Shown in pieces: positions 1 through 7,508 of a stretch of DNA of 64,000 nt (positions are counted from its first letter, which is position 1; every line of letters starts with the position of its first letter). The stretch covers positions 1 through 64,000 of the forward strand of contig JARGOG010000020.1 of NCBI GenBank assembly GCA_029212785.1, written 5' to 3'. The position numbers and the translations under genes were made by a program. The DNA is from Thalassobaculaceae bacterium (lineage in GTDB: Bacteria; Pseudomonadota; Alphaproteobacteria; Thalassobaculales; Thalassobaculaceae). The notes beneath the pieces were generated by a model. That model made no database searches. It saw only the letters and a list, made by a program, of their open reading frames with translations, and was not told where the DNA came from.

Positions 1-1
1 C

Positions 2-361
2 CCCTACACTGTGCTGGCGGCCATCCTGCTGCTCTACCTCGTCCTCGGCTGCTTCATGGATTCGCTGTCGATGATCCTGTTGACCGTGCCGATCTTCTTC
101 CCGGTGGTCAGTGAGCTCGACTTCGCCATGGATCCGGAAGCCTTCGCGCTGTGGTTCGGGATCCTGGTGCTGATCGTGGTCGAGGTCGGGCTGATCACCC
201 CGCCGGTGGGGATGAACCTGTTCGTCATCAACTCGATGGCCGGCGACGTGCCGATGGCGCAGACCTATCGCGGCACCCTCCCCTTCCTGATCAGCGACCT
301 GGTGCGGGTGGTGATCCTGGTTCTGTTCCCGGCGATCACATTGTTCCTGGTGGGCTTTTAA
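2..361 (+). CDS. dctM: TRAP transporter large permease (DctM), C-terminal part
   Basis: The gene is cut by the left window edge; the frame is open from base 2 and about 119 residues remain. The fragment is strongly hydrophobic, with about three membrane segments. It carries the DctM-like stretch with GLITPPVGMNLFVI, a hallmark of the large membrane subunit of tripartite ATP-independent periplasmic transporters (DctM/SiaM family). These proteins drive Na+-coupled uptake of a carboxylate delivered by a periplasmic binding protein. The small permease and binding protein would lie to the left, outside the window. The substrate cannot be told from this fragment. Confidence 0.9.
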   Translation, partial: PYTVLAAILLLYLVLGCFMDSLSMILLTVPIFFPVVSELDFAMDPEAFALWFGILVLIVVEVGLITPPVGMNLFVINSMAGDVPMAQTYRGTLPFLISDLVRVVILVLFPAITLFLVGF

Positions 362-653
362 GGTCAGGAAGCCTTACGCCGGCTGTCGGCGGCCTCTTCC
401 GGCAATGTAGTGGACGATCATGGATGCGAGTCCCGACTGCAGGTCTGGTTGGCGCAAGCGGCCACGCCTCGTGGCATTGTGGATCACCCCATCAACGGCA
501 TCGGAAATCACCTGGGCGATCTTCTCGGCCGCACCGGGATAGCTGTCGCTCGTCAGACACGTTGCGGGAGATCGACCAGAGCAACGCCGGATCGCATAGG
601 CCCCGGAACAGGCCCGGGGAGTGGTCGAAGAGAAAGCCGCCCTTGCCCGTCCC
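362..653 (-). pseudogene. possible decayed coding remnant
   Basis: About 290 bases without a convincing intact gene. On the minus strand, one frame (roughly 630-545) reads as a plausible globular peptide including LFRGLCDPALLWSISRN. A neighbouring frame continues plausibly from about 545 down to a stop at 374, including AAEKIAQVISDAVDGVI. The split between frames suggests a frameshifted tail of a helical protein, with a TetR-type regulator C-terminus as one guess. No start or ribosome-binding site is visible. This is a weak call based on the look of the peptide only. Confidence 0.25.
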
Positions 654-1049
654 TTAAGACTTGCCCGGCTCGGTCGTGGTCGGCTCTTCCCGGTTCTCCC
701 AAGCGCGATCCAAAGCGTCGAGGGATTCCTGGAACTTCTGCTCGGCGGCGTCATAGCCGTCCGCGCTCGCCTCCTGGAGCTTCTGCCAGTCGCGCCGGAC
801 CGCGACCCAGGCGTCTTCCAGGGCGTCGCCGGTCTTGTCAGTCGCCTTGGCGGTCGCGGTGCCGGCGGCGTCGACCTGACGCGCCGTCCAGTTTCCCACC
901 TTGTCGGTCCAGCCCTTCATGGTGTTCGCCATGCTGTTGATATAGGCGCCCGCCGTCGATTGCGGTGCCTTGTCGTCGGCCCGCGCAACCGACCCAGCGC
1001 CACCCAGCACCATCGCCGCCAGGGCCATCGGAAGGATCAAAGACCGCAT
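654..1049 (-). CDS. small exported hypothetical protein
   Basis: 131 residues. The N-terminus is a clear Sec signal peptide: MRS, a hydrophobic stretch, then a cleavage-like site after SVARA near residue 23. The mature part is about 105 residues, rich in Ala, Asp and Lys and predicted helical, with several Trp residues (WTDKVGNW, DAWVAVRRDW). It looks like a small periplasmic helical protein. The start is supported by AGGAGAG seven bases upstream. No family is recognised. It ends close to the possible remnant on its left and is transcribed leftward. Confidence 0.7.
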   Translation of the reverse strand: MRSLILPMALAAMVLGGAGSVARADDKAPQSTAGAYINSMANTMKGWTDKVGNWTARQVDAAGTATAKATDKTGDALEDAWVAVRRDWQKLQEASADGYDAAEQKFQESLDALDRAWENREEPTTTEPGKS

Positions 1050-1262
1050 CGCACACTCTCCTGTCGCTTTACCGCAAAGGCCTCTGCCGTCGATCTGGGC
1101 GCGCGCGCGCCCGGTTCAAGGGGTCCGGTCATGGGGATCGAGACGTTCGTCACCCAAGACCGCGCCTGGATGACGATATTCCCTACCCGGCGAAAGCCGG
1201 CGATCTGCGGCGACGTGCCTCTTGAGGTCTGATAGCCTTTCGCGGACACGATCGGTGCAGCG

Positions 1263-1487
1263 ATGATAACCAGCCCCCCGCCCCTGCCGGACCAGGACGC
1301 ACGACCCACGGAACCGGCTGTGCCGCCGGTCGAGGAGCCGCTGCGCTGGGCGGGACACGGCCATGTCGGCGCCTTCCTGCTGCAGGCGGGCATCCTGATT
1401 TCCGTGAATCTGGCGCTGTGGGGCGTGGTGCTGCTGATGGCGATGAAGTTCGCCGGCGTACTCGGCGATCCGGTGTTGGGCCAGTAG
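1263..1487 (+). CDS. small single-span membrane protein
   Basis: 74 residues. A proline-rich, acidic N-terminal 30 residues is followed by one long hydrophobic segment (about residues 40-64, including LISVNLALWGVVLLMAM) and a short tail. Codon third positions are strongly G/C like the neighbours, which favours real coding. The ribosome-binding site is weak, so the start is uncertain. It ends two bases before the convergent hemerythrin gene. Function unknown; it resembles the small inner-membrane proteins that are often missed in annotation. Confidence 0.55.
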   Translation: MITSPPPLPDQDARPTEPAVPPVEEPLRWAGHGHVGAFLLQAGILISVNLALWGVVLLMAMKFAGVLGDPVLGQ

Positions 1488-1489
1488 CC

Positions 1490-2074
1490 TCAGCCGGCCG
1501 AGAGCTTCAGCAAGGCTGGAATGACGATCTCTTCCTCATCCACCAGATGACGGTCGAGCAAACCCTCAAACTCCCGCGCCGTCTCGGCGAACGGTTCCAC
1601 CTGCAACGGCAGCAACGCGCCAGACTGCGCCGCCTGCAGCACGCCGTTCACCTGGTCGGCGAAACCGTGCAGACGCGCGTCGAGATCCCGGTGGTCGGCC
1701 TCCAGCAGGTCGAACCCGTGGGCGACCGACGGTTCGAGCTGGCGGAGCTGTGGGAAGTAATGCGCGTCCTCAATGGAGTGGTGGCCATGCAGCTCGCCGA
1801 GCAGCGTACTGGCGGAGCGGTGGAGTCGGGGGACGAAGGCGTCCGCCGGCATCTCGCCCGCCACCGACGCCCCGGCATCGGCGACGATCACCGTCAGGAT
1901 CTCCCGGAACGCGGCGTGGCGTTCGAGCCAGAACTGGGTCAGCCCCCCGAAGCCCGGATGCGCGGCCCAGCCGTCCGCCGGCATCGCCGCCACCAGGGTG
2001 CGCAGGGTCTCGGGCAGCGCGTGGCGCATGTCCAGGCGCAGGGTCGCATCGTCGGGGAAGTCGGTCAGGTCCAT
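1490..2074 (-). CDS. hemerythrin HHE-domain protein
   Basis: 194 residues, helical, with the spaced His/Glu pattern of the hemerythrin/HHE cation-binding family: WLERH near residue 52, HGHHSIEDAHYFPQL near 95, LEADH near 122 and LDRHLVDEEEIVIP near the end. These residues would carry a non-heme di-iron centre. Such proteins bind O2 or NO or act as iron or redox sensors in the cytoplasm. There is no signal peptide or partner domain. It stands alone, convergent with the small membrane protein on its left, so its specific role cannot be inferred from context. Confidence 0.88.
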   Translation of the reverse strand: MDLTDFPDDATLRLDMRHALPETLRTLVAAMPADGWAAHPGFGGLTQFWLERHAAFREILTVIVADAGASVAGEMPADAFVPRLHRSASTLLGELHGHHSIEDAHYFPQLRQLEPSVAHGFDLLEADHRDLDARLHGFADQVNGVLQAAQSGALLPLQVEPFAETAREFEGLLDRHLVDEEEIVIPALLKLSAG

Positions 2075-2164
2075 GAGGGATCAAGGCACCGGTCGGATGG
2101 GGGTCGCTGATAGACTTAGATAGCACTCCGCCCCCGGAAGTCACCCGCTGGACCTCCACCGCCC

Positions 2165-4888
2165 CTATTCGCCCGCCGCCGCCGCTGTCTCGCCCCGCAG
2201 CGGCAGCCGCAGACGGAACCGCGCCCCGCCGCGCCCGGTGCCGCGCCCCGGCTCCGGCAGCAGCTCCAGATCGCCCCCGAGCATGCGGGCGATGCTGCGG
2301 CTGATGGAGAGGCCGAGGCCCGCCCCCGTGCGGTGACCAGGCGTCAACTCCCGGCCGCGGGCGAACTTGGCGAAGATCCGCTCGCGGTCCTCGGCCGGGA
2401 TCCCGGGGCCGTTATCGTCGACATAGGCATAGTAGGTGCCGCCGTCGATGCGGCTGCTGACCGTGACCTGCGGGGCCTCGCTGGTGTTGTACTTGATGGC
2501 GTTGGACAGGATGTTCATGAACACCTGCGCCAGCCGGTCGCCATCGGCGCGGATCGGTGCGACGGCGACGCAGGGACCGTACTCGATATCGACGCCGGCG
2601 CTCGCCGCCATGCCGCGGCTGGTCTCCACCGCATGCTCCAGGATCCGCGCGCCGTCCACATTCTCCAGACGCAGCGCGAACTGACCGCTGTCCAGATGCG
2701 AGACGTCGAGAATCTCGTCCAACAGACGCGACAGGCGCAGGGTCTCGTCCTGGATGATCTTCAGATATTTGCGTGCGCGCTCGGACTCGAGATCCGGATT
2801 ATCGAGCAGGATCTCCGAGAATGAGCGGATCGAGGCCATGGGCGTGCGCACCTCGTGGCTCACCTGGCTCAGGAAGTCGTCCTTCTGGGTGTCGAGCATG
2901 CGCAGTCGCTCGTTGGCGTCCTGCAGCGCCTTGGCGGTGTCCTGCAACTCCTGGGACTTCGCCTCCAGGCGCTGGGAATACTCGATGACCTGCTGGGTCT
3001 CGTCGACCAGGCGGATCAGCTCGTCCAGGCTGATGGTCTCGCCGGTGACCACCTGACTGATCATCACCCGCGCCGAGGCCGCGCCGATGCCGCCGGCCAG
3101 CAGCCGTTCGAGATGGGCGATGAACTCGGCATCGGGACGCGGCATGTCTCCGCCGGTTCCCTGGCGCCGGGCGAATTCGGCGAAGACCCGTTGCGCCTCC
3201 TCGGCGCCCAGAATCCGCTGGGTCATGATGTAGAGATCGTCGACCGTCGCCGAGCGGGTGATGAAGCGGCCCTCGCTCTCCGCCGGATTGCGGAACACGT
3301 CGACGAACAGCGTGCCCTGCAGCCGCTCCAGAGGGTTCTGCTCGCGGATCAGCGAGACGGCGACGAACAGGACCACGTTGAAGGTCATGCTCCAGAACAC
3401 CGAGTGCACCAGAGGGTCGTCGCCCGGAATGCCGAACAGCGCATGCGGCCGGAGCCACCCGATCCCCCAGGGCCCGTATTCCATCAGGCTCTGGGTGATG
3501 AACCACACGCCTTCGAAATTCGGCATGACCAGGGTGTACATCCACATGACGAAGCCGGCGAACATGCCGGCCGCCGCCCCGGCCTTGGAAGCCGAGCGCC
3601 AGTACAGGCCGCCGACCATGGCGGGCAGGATCTGCGCCGCACCGGCAAAGGCGATCAGCCCCATGGCGGCCAGCGCGTCGGACTGGGCGCTGGCGACGAA
3701 ATAGCCGAAGCCGAGCAGTAGCAGCAGCGCGATGCTGACCCGTCGGCTGAACAGCAGCAGGCGTTTCACGTCGCCGCTGATCGCCTCGCTCAGGACCGGC
3801 AGGCGCAGCACGACCGGAATGACGATGTGGTTGGAGACCATGATCGACAGGGCGATGCAGGCGACGATCACCATGGAGGTCGCCGAAGAGAAGCCGCCGA
3901 TGAACGCGAGCAGCGCCAGCGCGTCCTGGCCCTGGGCCATCGGCAGGGTGAGCACGAACATGTCCGGGTTCGACCCCGGCGGCAGCAGCGTCAGCCCGGC
4001 GATGGCGATCGGCAGGATCGAGCAGCACATCAGGAACAGGTACAGCGGAAACAGCCAGGAGGCCGTGCGCAGGTGCCCTTCGTCGGCATTCTCCACCACC
4101 GTCACCTGGAACTGACGCGGCAGGCAGAGAATGGCGGTGCCGGCCAGGAAGGTCATCGTCATCCAGCGCGGGCCGTACACGGTATCGGGGTCGATGACGA
4201 TGGTCGCCCCCGGCATGGCGAACACTTCGTCCAGGCCACCCGCCACGCCGAACACCACGAACCCGCCGACCGCCAGCAAGGCGACCAGCTTGACCAGAGC
4301 CTCGAGCGCGATGGCGGCGACCACGCCGTGATGGCGTTCGTTCGCATCGATGTTGCGGGTGCCGAACAGGATGGTGAAGGCCGCCATGCCGGCGGCCACC
4401 CAGAACGCGGTCGAGACGTCGATCACCGCCTCGTTGCCGGCGCTGCCGACCACCGAGAAGCTGATGGTCACCGCCTTGAGCTGCAGGGCGATATAGGGGG
4501 TGCTCGCGATCACCGCGATGATCGTGACCAGCACGGCGAGTGTCGTGCTCTTGCCGTAGCGCGAGGAGACCAGATCGGCGACCGAGGAGATGCGGTGCAC
4601 CCGGCCGATGCGCACCAGCTTGCGCAGGACGAACCACCAGCCGACGAAGACCAGGGTCGGCCCGAGATAGATGGTGACGAATTCCAGCCCGCTGCGTGCC
4701 GCCGATCCGACGGCGCCGTAGAACGTCCAGGACGTGCAGTAGACCGAGATTGAGAGCGTGTAGATCAGCGGAGAGTGGGCGAGGCCGACCTTGCCGCTGC
4801 GGGCTCGGCGATCGGACACGAAGGCGACCAGGAACAGCAGCGCCACATAGGCGAGTGCGGTGACGAGGACGACGTCGGCCGACAGCAT
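2165..4888 (-). CDS. SSS-type (symporter) sensor histidine kinase
   Basis: 907 residues from the ATG at 4888, which overlaps the upstream TGA (TGATG). An open frame continues upstream to 4990 but lies inside the previous gene. Residues 1-540 form a sodium:solute symporter-like domain with about 13 membrane spans. A coiled-coil linker (about 630-670) leads to a HisKA H-box, QVSHEVRTPMASIRSF, with the phospho-acceptor His near 678. The ATPase domain has an N-box (NILSNAIKYN), G1 (DDNGPGIP) and G2 (GAGLGLSISRS). There is no receiver domain, so a separate regulator is needed. The gene for one lies two genes upstream. Related CbrA-like proteins couple nutrient sensing or transport to gene control; the ligand is unknown. 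Confidence 0.93.
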   Translation of the reverse strand: MLSADVVLVTALAYVALLFLVAFVSDRRARSGKVGLAHSPLIYTLSISVYCTSWTFYGAVGSAARSGLEFVTIYLGPTLVFVGWWFVLRKLVRIGRVHRISSVADLVSSRYGKSTTLAVLVTIIAVIASTPYIALQLKAVTISFSVVGSAGNEAVIDVSTAFWVAAGMAAFTILFGTRNIDANERHHGVVAAIALEALVKLVALLAVGGFVVFGVAGGLDEVFAMPGATIVIDPDTVYGPRWMTMTFLAGTAILCLPRQFQVTVVENADEGHLRTASWLFPLYLFLMCCSILPIAIAGLTLLPPGSNPDMFVLTLPMAQGQDALALLAFIGGFSSATSMVIVACIALSIMVSNHIVIPVVLRLPVLSEAISGDVKRLLLFSRRVSIALLLLLGFGYFVASAQSDALAAMGLIAFAGAAQILPAMVGGLYWRSASKAGAAAGMFAGFVMWMYTLVMPNFEGVWFITQSLMEYGPWGIGWLRPHALFGIPGDDPLVHSVFWSMTFNVVLFVAVSLIREQNPLERLQGTLFVDVFRNPAESEGRFITRSATVDDLYIMTQRILGAEEAQRVFAEFARRQGTGGDMPRPDAEFIAHLERLLAGGIGAASARVMISQVVTGETISLDELIRLVDETQQVIEYSQRLEAKSQELQDTAKALQDANERLRMLDTQKDDFLSQVSHEVRTPMASIRSFSEILLDNPDLESERARKYLKIIQDETLRLSRLLDEILDVSHLDSGQFALRLENVDGARILEHAVETSRGMAASAGVDIEYGPCVAVAPIRADGDRLAQVFMNILSNAIKYNTSEAPQVTVSSRIDGGTYYAYVDDNGPGIPAEDRERIFAKFARGRELTPGHRTGAGLGLSISRSIARMLGGDLELLPEPGRGTGRGGARFRLRLPLRGETAAAAGE

Positions 4889-5145
4889 CAGCCGGCCTCC
4901 CGCTCCGGATAAGTCGGTTCCTCCACCCGCGTGCTCACCCGGCCGGCCCGGCGCGCCATGACCCGGGTGAAGACGATCAACCCGCCCCACACGGCAAAGA
5001 CGTAGACCACGATGCTCGGGATCCCCAGAACCGTCGTCGGCTGGTTCACCACACCGAGCATCGGCGGCATGACCAGCCAGGTTCCGAGCAACACCATCAG
5101 CGCCACGGCATCGCGGATCTTGGTGCGGGTCGGACGCGCGGCCAT
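4888..5145 (-). CDS. small two-span membrane protein accompanying the symporter kinase
   Basis: 85 residues from the ATG at 5145 (a TTG nine bases earlier is possible). A basic N-terminus is followed by two hydrophobic spans (about residues 15-35 and 42-62) and a charged tail. Small proteins of this shape (DUF3311/DUF4212-like) are commonly encoded directly before SSS-family transporters. Here the stop shares a base with the start of the symporter-kinase, so the two are probably translated together. It may be an accessory subunit of the symporter module. Family membership is inferred from shape and position, not from a diagnostic motif. Confidence 0.78.
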   Translation of the reverse strand: MAARPTRTKIRDAVALMVLLGTWLVMPPMLGVVNQPTTVLGIPSIVVYVFAVWGGLIVFTRVMARRAGRVSTRVEEPTYPEREAG

Positions 5146-5167
5146 GATCGTCAAACCGGATCCGGCC

Positions 5168-5536
5168 TCAGGCCGACGCCAGGGTCAGAACCCGTTCGAC
5201 GACCTCGCGGTTGGAGAACGGCTTGGTCACGAAAGCGTCGGCCCCGAGTTCTTCGGCCGTCTTGCGGTCCTTGTCCTGGCCCTTGGCGGTCAGGATCATT
5301 ACCGGCATGCCGTTCAGATCCGGGTTGCTCCTGATCCATTTCAGGACCTCGAACCCGTTCATTTTCGGCAGCATCACATCGAGAATGACAAGGTTCGGCC
5401 GGATCGTCGCGATCTTGTCGATCACCGCCCGGCCATCGAAGACGGCGGTCACCTCGCACCCCTCACGGCTCAAGATGAAGCTCAGGGATTCGACGATGTT
5501 CGGTTCGTCCTCGGCGATTAGCACATGAGCCGCCAC
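5168..5536 (-). CDS. stand-alone receiver (CheY-like response regulator)
   Basis: 122 residues forming a single receiver domain with no output domain. It has the acidic pocket EDE at 9-11, the phospho-acceptor Asp53 in VILDVMLP, the conserved Thr in ILTAKG and Lys in FVTKPF. It starts at GTG 5536, supported by GGAGGAA a few bases upstream. It is the first gene of a three-gene unit (receiver, small membrane protein, symporter-kinase; 22-base gap). This makes it the likely phosphorylation target of that kinase. With no DNA-binding domain, it must signal by protein contact or pass phosphate onward. Confidence 0.92.
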   Translation of the reverse strand: MAAHVLIAEDEPNIVESLSFILSREGCEVTAVFDGRAVIDKIATIRPNLVILDVMLPKMNGFEVLKWIRSNPDLNGMPVMILTAKGQDKDRKTAEELGADAFVTKPFSNREVVERVLTLASA

Positions 5537-5657
5537 GCTGTGGTTCCTCCCCCGGGGATCGCCGGTTGCTCCGACGTCGTTTCGATCAGTGTAGCGCCGT
5601 TCCCGCCGGCACGGAACGTTTCTGAACCCGTCGACGGATCGGCGCCTGTTTAGCCTC

Positions 5658-7244
5658 TCAGTGTGCCTCGCTGCGCACGATCGGCTCTTCCTCGCGATGC
5701 AGGCATTCGATCCGGGGGCAGAGCCGGCAACTCGCCCCGACGCGCGCCGCCATTTCCCGCGCGCTCAGGTCCAAACCGTCGGCGTAGACGGTCTCGTCAG
5801 CGTGGACGGCCTCGCAGGCCAGCATGACCGAATGCAGCACCGGCGGCTCGTGAAAGGTGGCCGGCTGCTTGGTCACGGTGCGTGCGACGAACAGGAAACG
5901 GCCGCGATCGGGGAACTCGGCGAGCTGGCGCACCACCCGGTCCGGCGTCTGGAACGACTGGTAGATCGCCCAGAGCGGGCAGGCATGGCCATAGCGCGGC
6001 AGCGGCAGGCCCGGCAACGGAAAGCGCTTGGTCGCATGTCCCGCCGGATTCGAGCGCAGGAACGCGAACGGAATCCCCTCCGCCCCGCGACGGCGGAGCG
6101 TGATCAGCCGGTGCGCCACCTGCTCGAAGCTGGCGGCATAGCGCTGGCGCAGTACCTCGATATCGTAGCGGCAGTCGACGGCATCCTCCAGAAAGCTGTC
6201 ATAGGGCAGCAGGGCGGCGCTGGCCGCATAAGAGGCGAGCGCGCGGAACGCCTGGGTCCGGGCCGCGTCCGTCGACAACCGCGGGTCGTCGATCTCCCGC
6301 GTGATGCTGTCCCCCAGCGTCAGTTCCGCCGCCACGCGCGCAAGCTGGAACCGCCGGGTCGAGATCGAGGCATTGTCGAGGAACACCAGGGTCCGGCTCT
6401 CCGGCTCGAACCGGCAGTGGTTGCGGAAGCGTTCGCCGGCAGACGGCCGGGTCGTATCGCGCCCACGGTTCACGACGGAGATCCCGTGACGGCGATCGAG
6501 ATAGTCGATCAGCGCGCTCATCATCGTCTCGCCCTGGCGCTCGACCTCGGTCCGCATGGCCGCCGCCGCCGCCTCGACCTCGGGAAAGTGATTGCGCCGT
6601 TCGATCAGGAAATCGTCGACCTCCTCCGCCGGCGTCACCGAGCGGGTATCCGCCTCCGGGACCTCGAAGAAGTCGGTCAGCGCCTGGGCCACGTCGCTCA
6701 GCTTGGCGCTTTCCTCCGTCATCATGCCCTGGAACCGCTTCTGCTGCGCCGCCCCCATGTCGTCGACATTCTCCAGGATCTCCGACACCGACCGGATCGT
6801 GGTGATATGGGTCAGCACCTGGTGGATCAGATCGCCGAGAAACGGGTCGCGGCCCAATCGGTCGGACAGAGCCGCCACCGTCTCCGCCTGGTCGAGATAG
6901 GCGCGGTACAGCGCGAGCATCGACTGCGCCCAGTCGAGGTGGCGGGCGACAAGATCCTGGGCCCCCTCCTCCGGCATCCGGGCCACGCGCAGGCGCGGAT
7001 CCGCCGCCATCTCGTCCAGGTCGTCGATGACCCGGCGTTCGGTGGTGCCGGCCAGGGTCTCGGCATCGAGATCCAGGGCGACGGCGATCCGGTTCAGCAG
7101 TCCTCCCGCGATGTTGCGCTTACTGGCCTCGATCAGATTGAGATAGGACGGCGAGATACCGACCGCCTTGGCGAGGCCGGCCTGGGTCAGGCCCATCTGC
7201 TTGCGCCGCTCGCGAATGCGAAAACCCGCCAGTTCCAGTGCCAT
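5658..7244 (-). CDS. ScfR-type XRE regulator (short-chain acyl-CoA responsive family)
   Basis: 528 residues from ATG 7244 (AGAGGG upstream). An N-terminal XRE helix-turn-helix (about 5-62, with GLTQAGLAKAVGISPSYLN) is followed by a helical region, an IrrE/M78-like region and a C-terminal cysteine cluster CRLCPRIEC typical of the RamB/PrpR/MccR (ScfR) architecture. The position where M78 proteases carry HExxH reads RVAAELTLGDS, so no protease motif is seen. Residues about 143-190 (HITTIRSVSEILEN...EESAKL) resemble a HisKA dimerisation helix pair. ScfR proteins usually control propionate, acetate or methylcitrate genes. This one faces a Liv-type importer across a 264-base regulatory region. Confidence 0.85.
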   Translation of the reverse strand: MALELAGFRIRERRKQMGLTQAGLAKAVGISPSYLNLIEASKRNIAGGLLNRIAVALDLDAETLAGTTERRVIDDLDEMAADPRLRVARMPEEGAQDLVARHLDWAQSMLALYRAYLDQAETVAALSDRLGRDPFLGDLIHQVLTHITTIRSVSEILENVDDMGAAQQKRFQGMMTEESAKLSDVAQALTDFFEVPEADTRSVTPAEEVDDFLIERRNHFPEVEAAAAAMRTEVERQGETMMSALIDYLDRRHGISVVNRGRDTTRPSAGERFRNHCRFEPESRTLVFLDNASISTRRFQLARVAAELTLGDSITREIDDPRLSTDAARTQAFRALASYAASAALLPYDSFLEDAVDCRYDIEVLRQRYAASFEQVAHRLITLRRRGAEGIPFAFLRSNPAGHATKRFPLPGLPLPRYGHACPLWAIYQSFQTPDRVVRQLAEFPDRGRFLFVARTVTKQPATFHEPPVLHSVMLACEAVHADETVYADGLDLSAREMAARVGASCRLCPRIECLHREEEPIVRSEAH

Positions 7245-7330
7245 TCCCGTCCCTCTCCGTACCCTCCGACAGGTTGGAAGACACACCCGTCTGTCACAAA
7301 TTTACACTTTTGCAGGTGCGTTGTGTATCA

Positions 7331-7350
7331 AATTGACAAAATAGTCAATT
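7331..7350. promoter_or_regulatory. perfect inverted repeat AATTGAC-N6-GTCAATT
   Basis: Two perfect 7-base arms separated by AAAATA, inside the AT-rich divergent region between the ScfR regulator and the Liv importer. This is the size and symmetry of a dimeric repressor site. It also contains TTGACA, a good -35 box for the plus strand, and TTGACT for the minus strand, so a bound protein could block either promoter. Which regulator binds is unknown. Confidence 0.5.
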
Positions 7351-7366
7351 CAAAACAATAACTTAG

Positions 7367-7395
7367 TTTGCAAATTTTCACATACCCTCTACAGT
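7367..7395 (+). promoter_or_regulatory. predicted promoter of the Liv operon with overlapping TTTGCAAA site
   Basis: TTTGCA (7367-7372), a 17-base spacer and TACAGT (7390-7395) form a plausible sigma-70 promoter about 110 bases before the binding-protein start. The -35 box lies inside the perfect palindrome TTTGCAAA (7367-7374). A half match, TTTTGCA, lies at 7307-7313. TTTGCAAA-type sequences are, from memory, the core of RamB/PrpR-family operators, so control by the neighbouring ScfR protein is a reasonable inference. Not tested. Confidence 0.45.
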
Positions 7396-7508
7396 CGTAG
7401 TGCCGCCGACCGGGTTCCGAGTGTCGCATGCGTCATCAGGGCCGTCATACAGATCGAACAGAGATCGAAAGAGACGCGGCAGGGACGAAGACCGAACGGG
7501 AGGAACCA

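Noticed and set aside
2799-4637. A long alternative minus-strand frame inside the symporter kinase
   Set aside because: Arg/Gly/Pro-rich frame-shifted reading of the same DNA; the other frame carries all kinase and symporter motifs.
7331-7350. Riboswitch in the Liv operon leader
   Set aside because: Only a short DNA inverted repeat upstream of the promoter candidate is present; no conserved aptamer-like structure was recognised.
5661-7361. A 566-codon open frame on the plus strand opposite the ScfR gene
   Set aside because: Arises from the high GC third-position bias of the real minus-strand gene; no ribosome-binding site, and the protein is His/Arg/Asp-rich with no fold.
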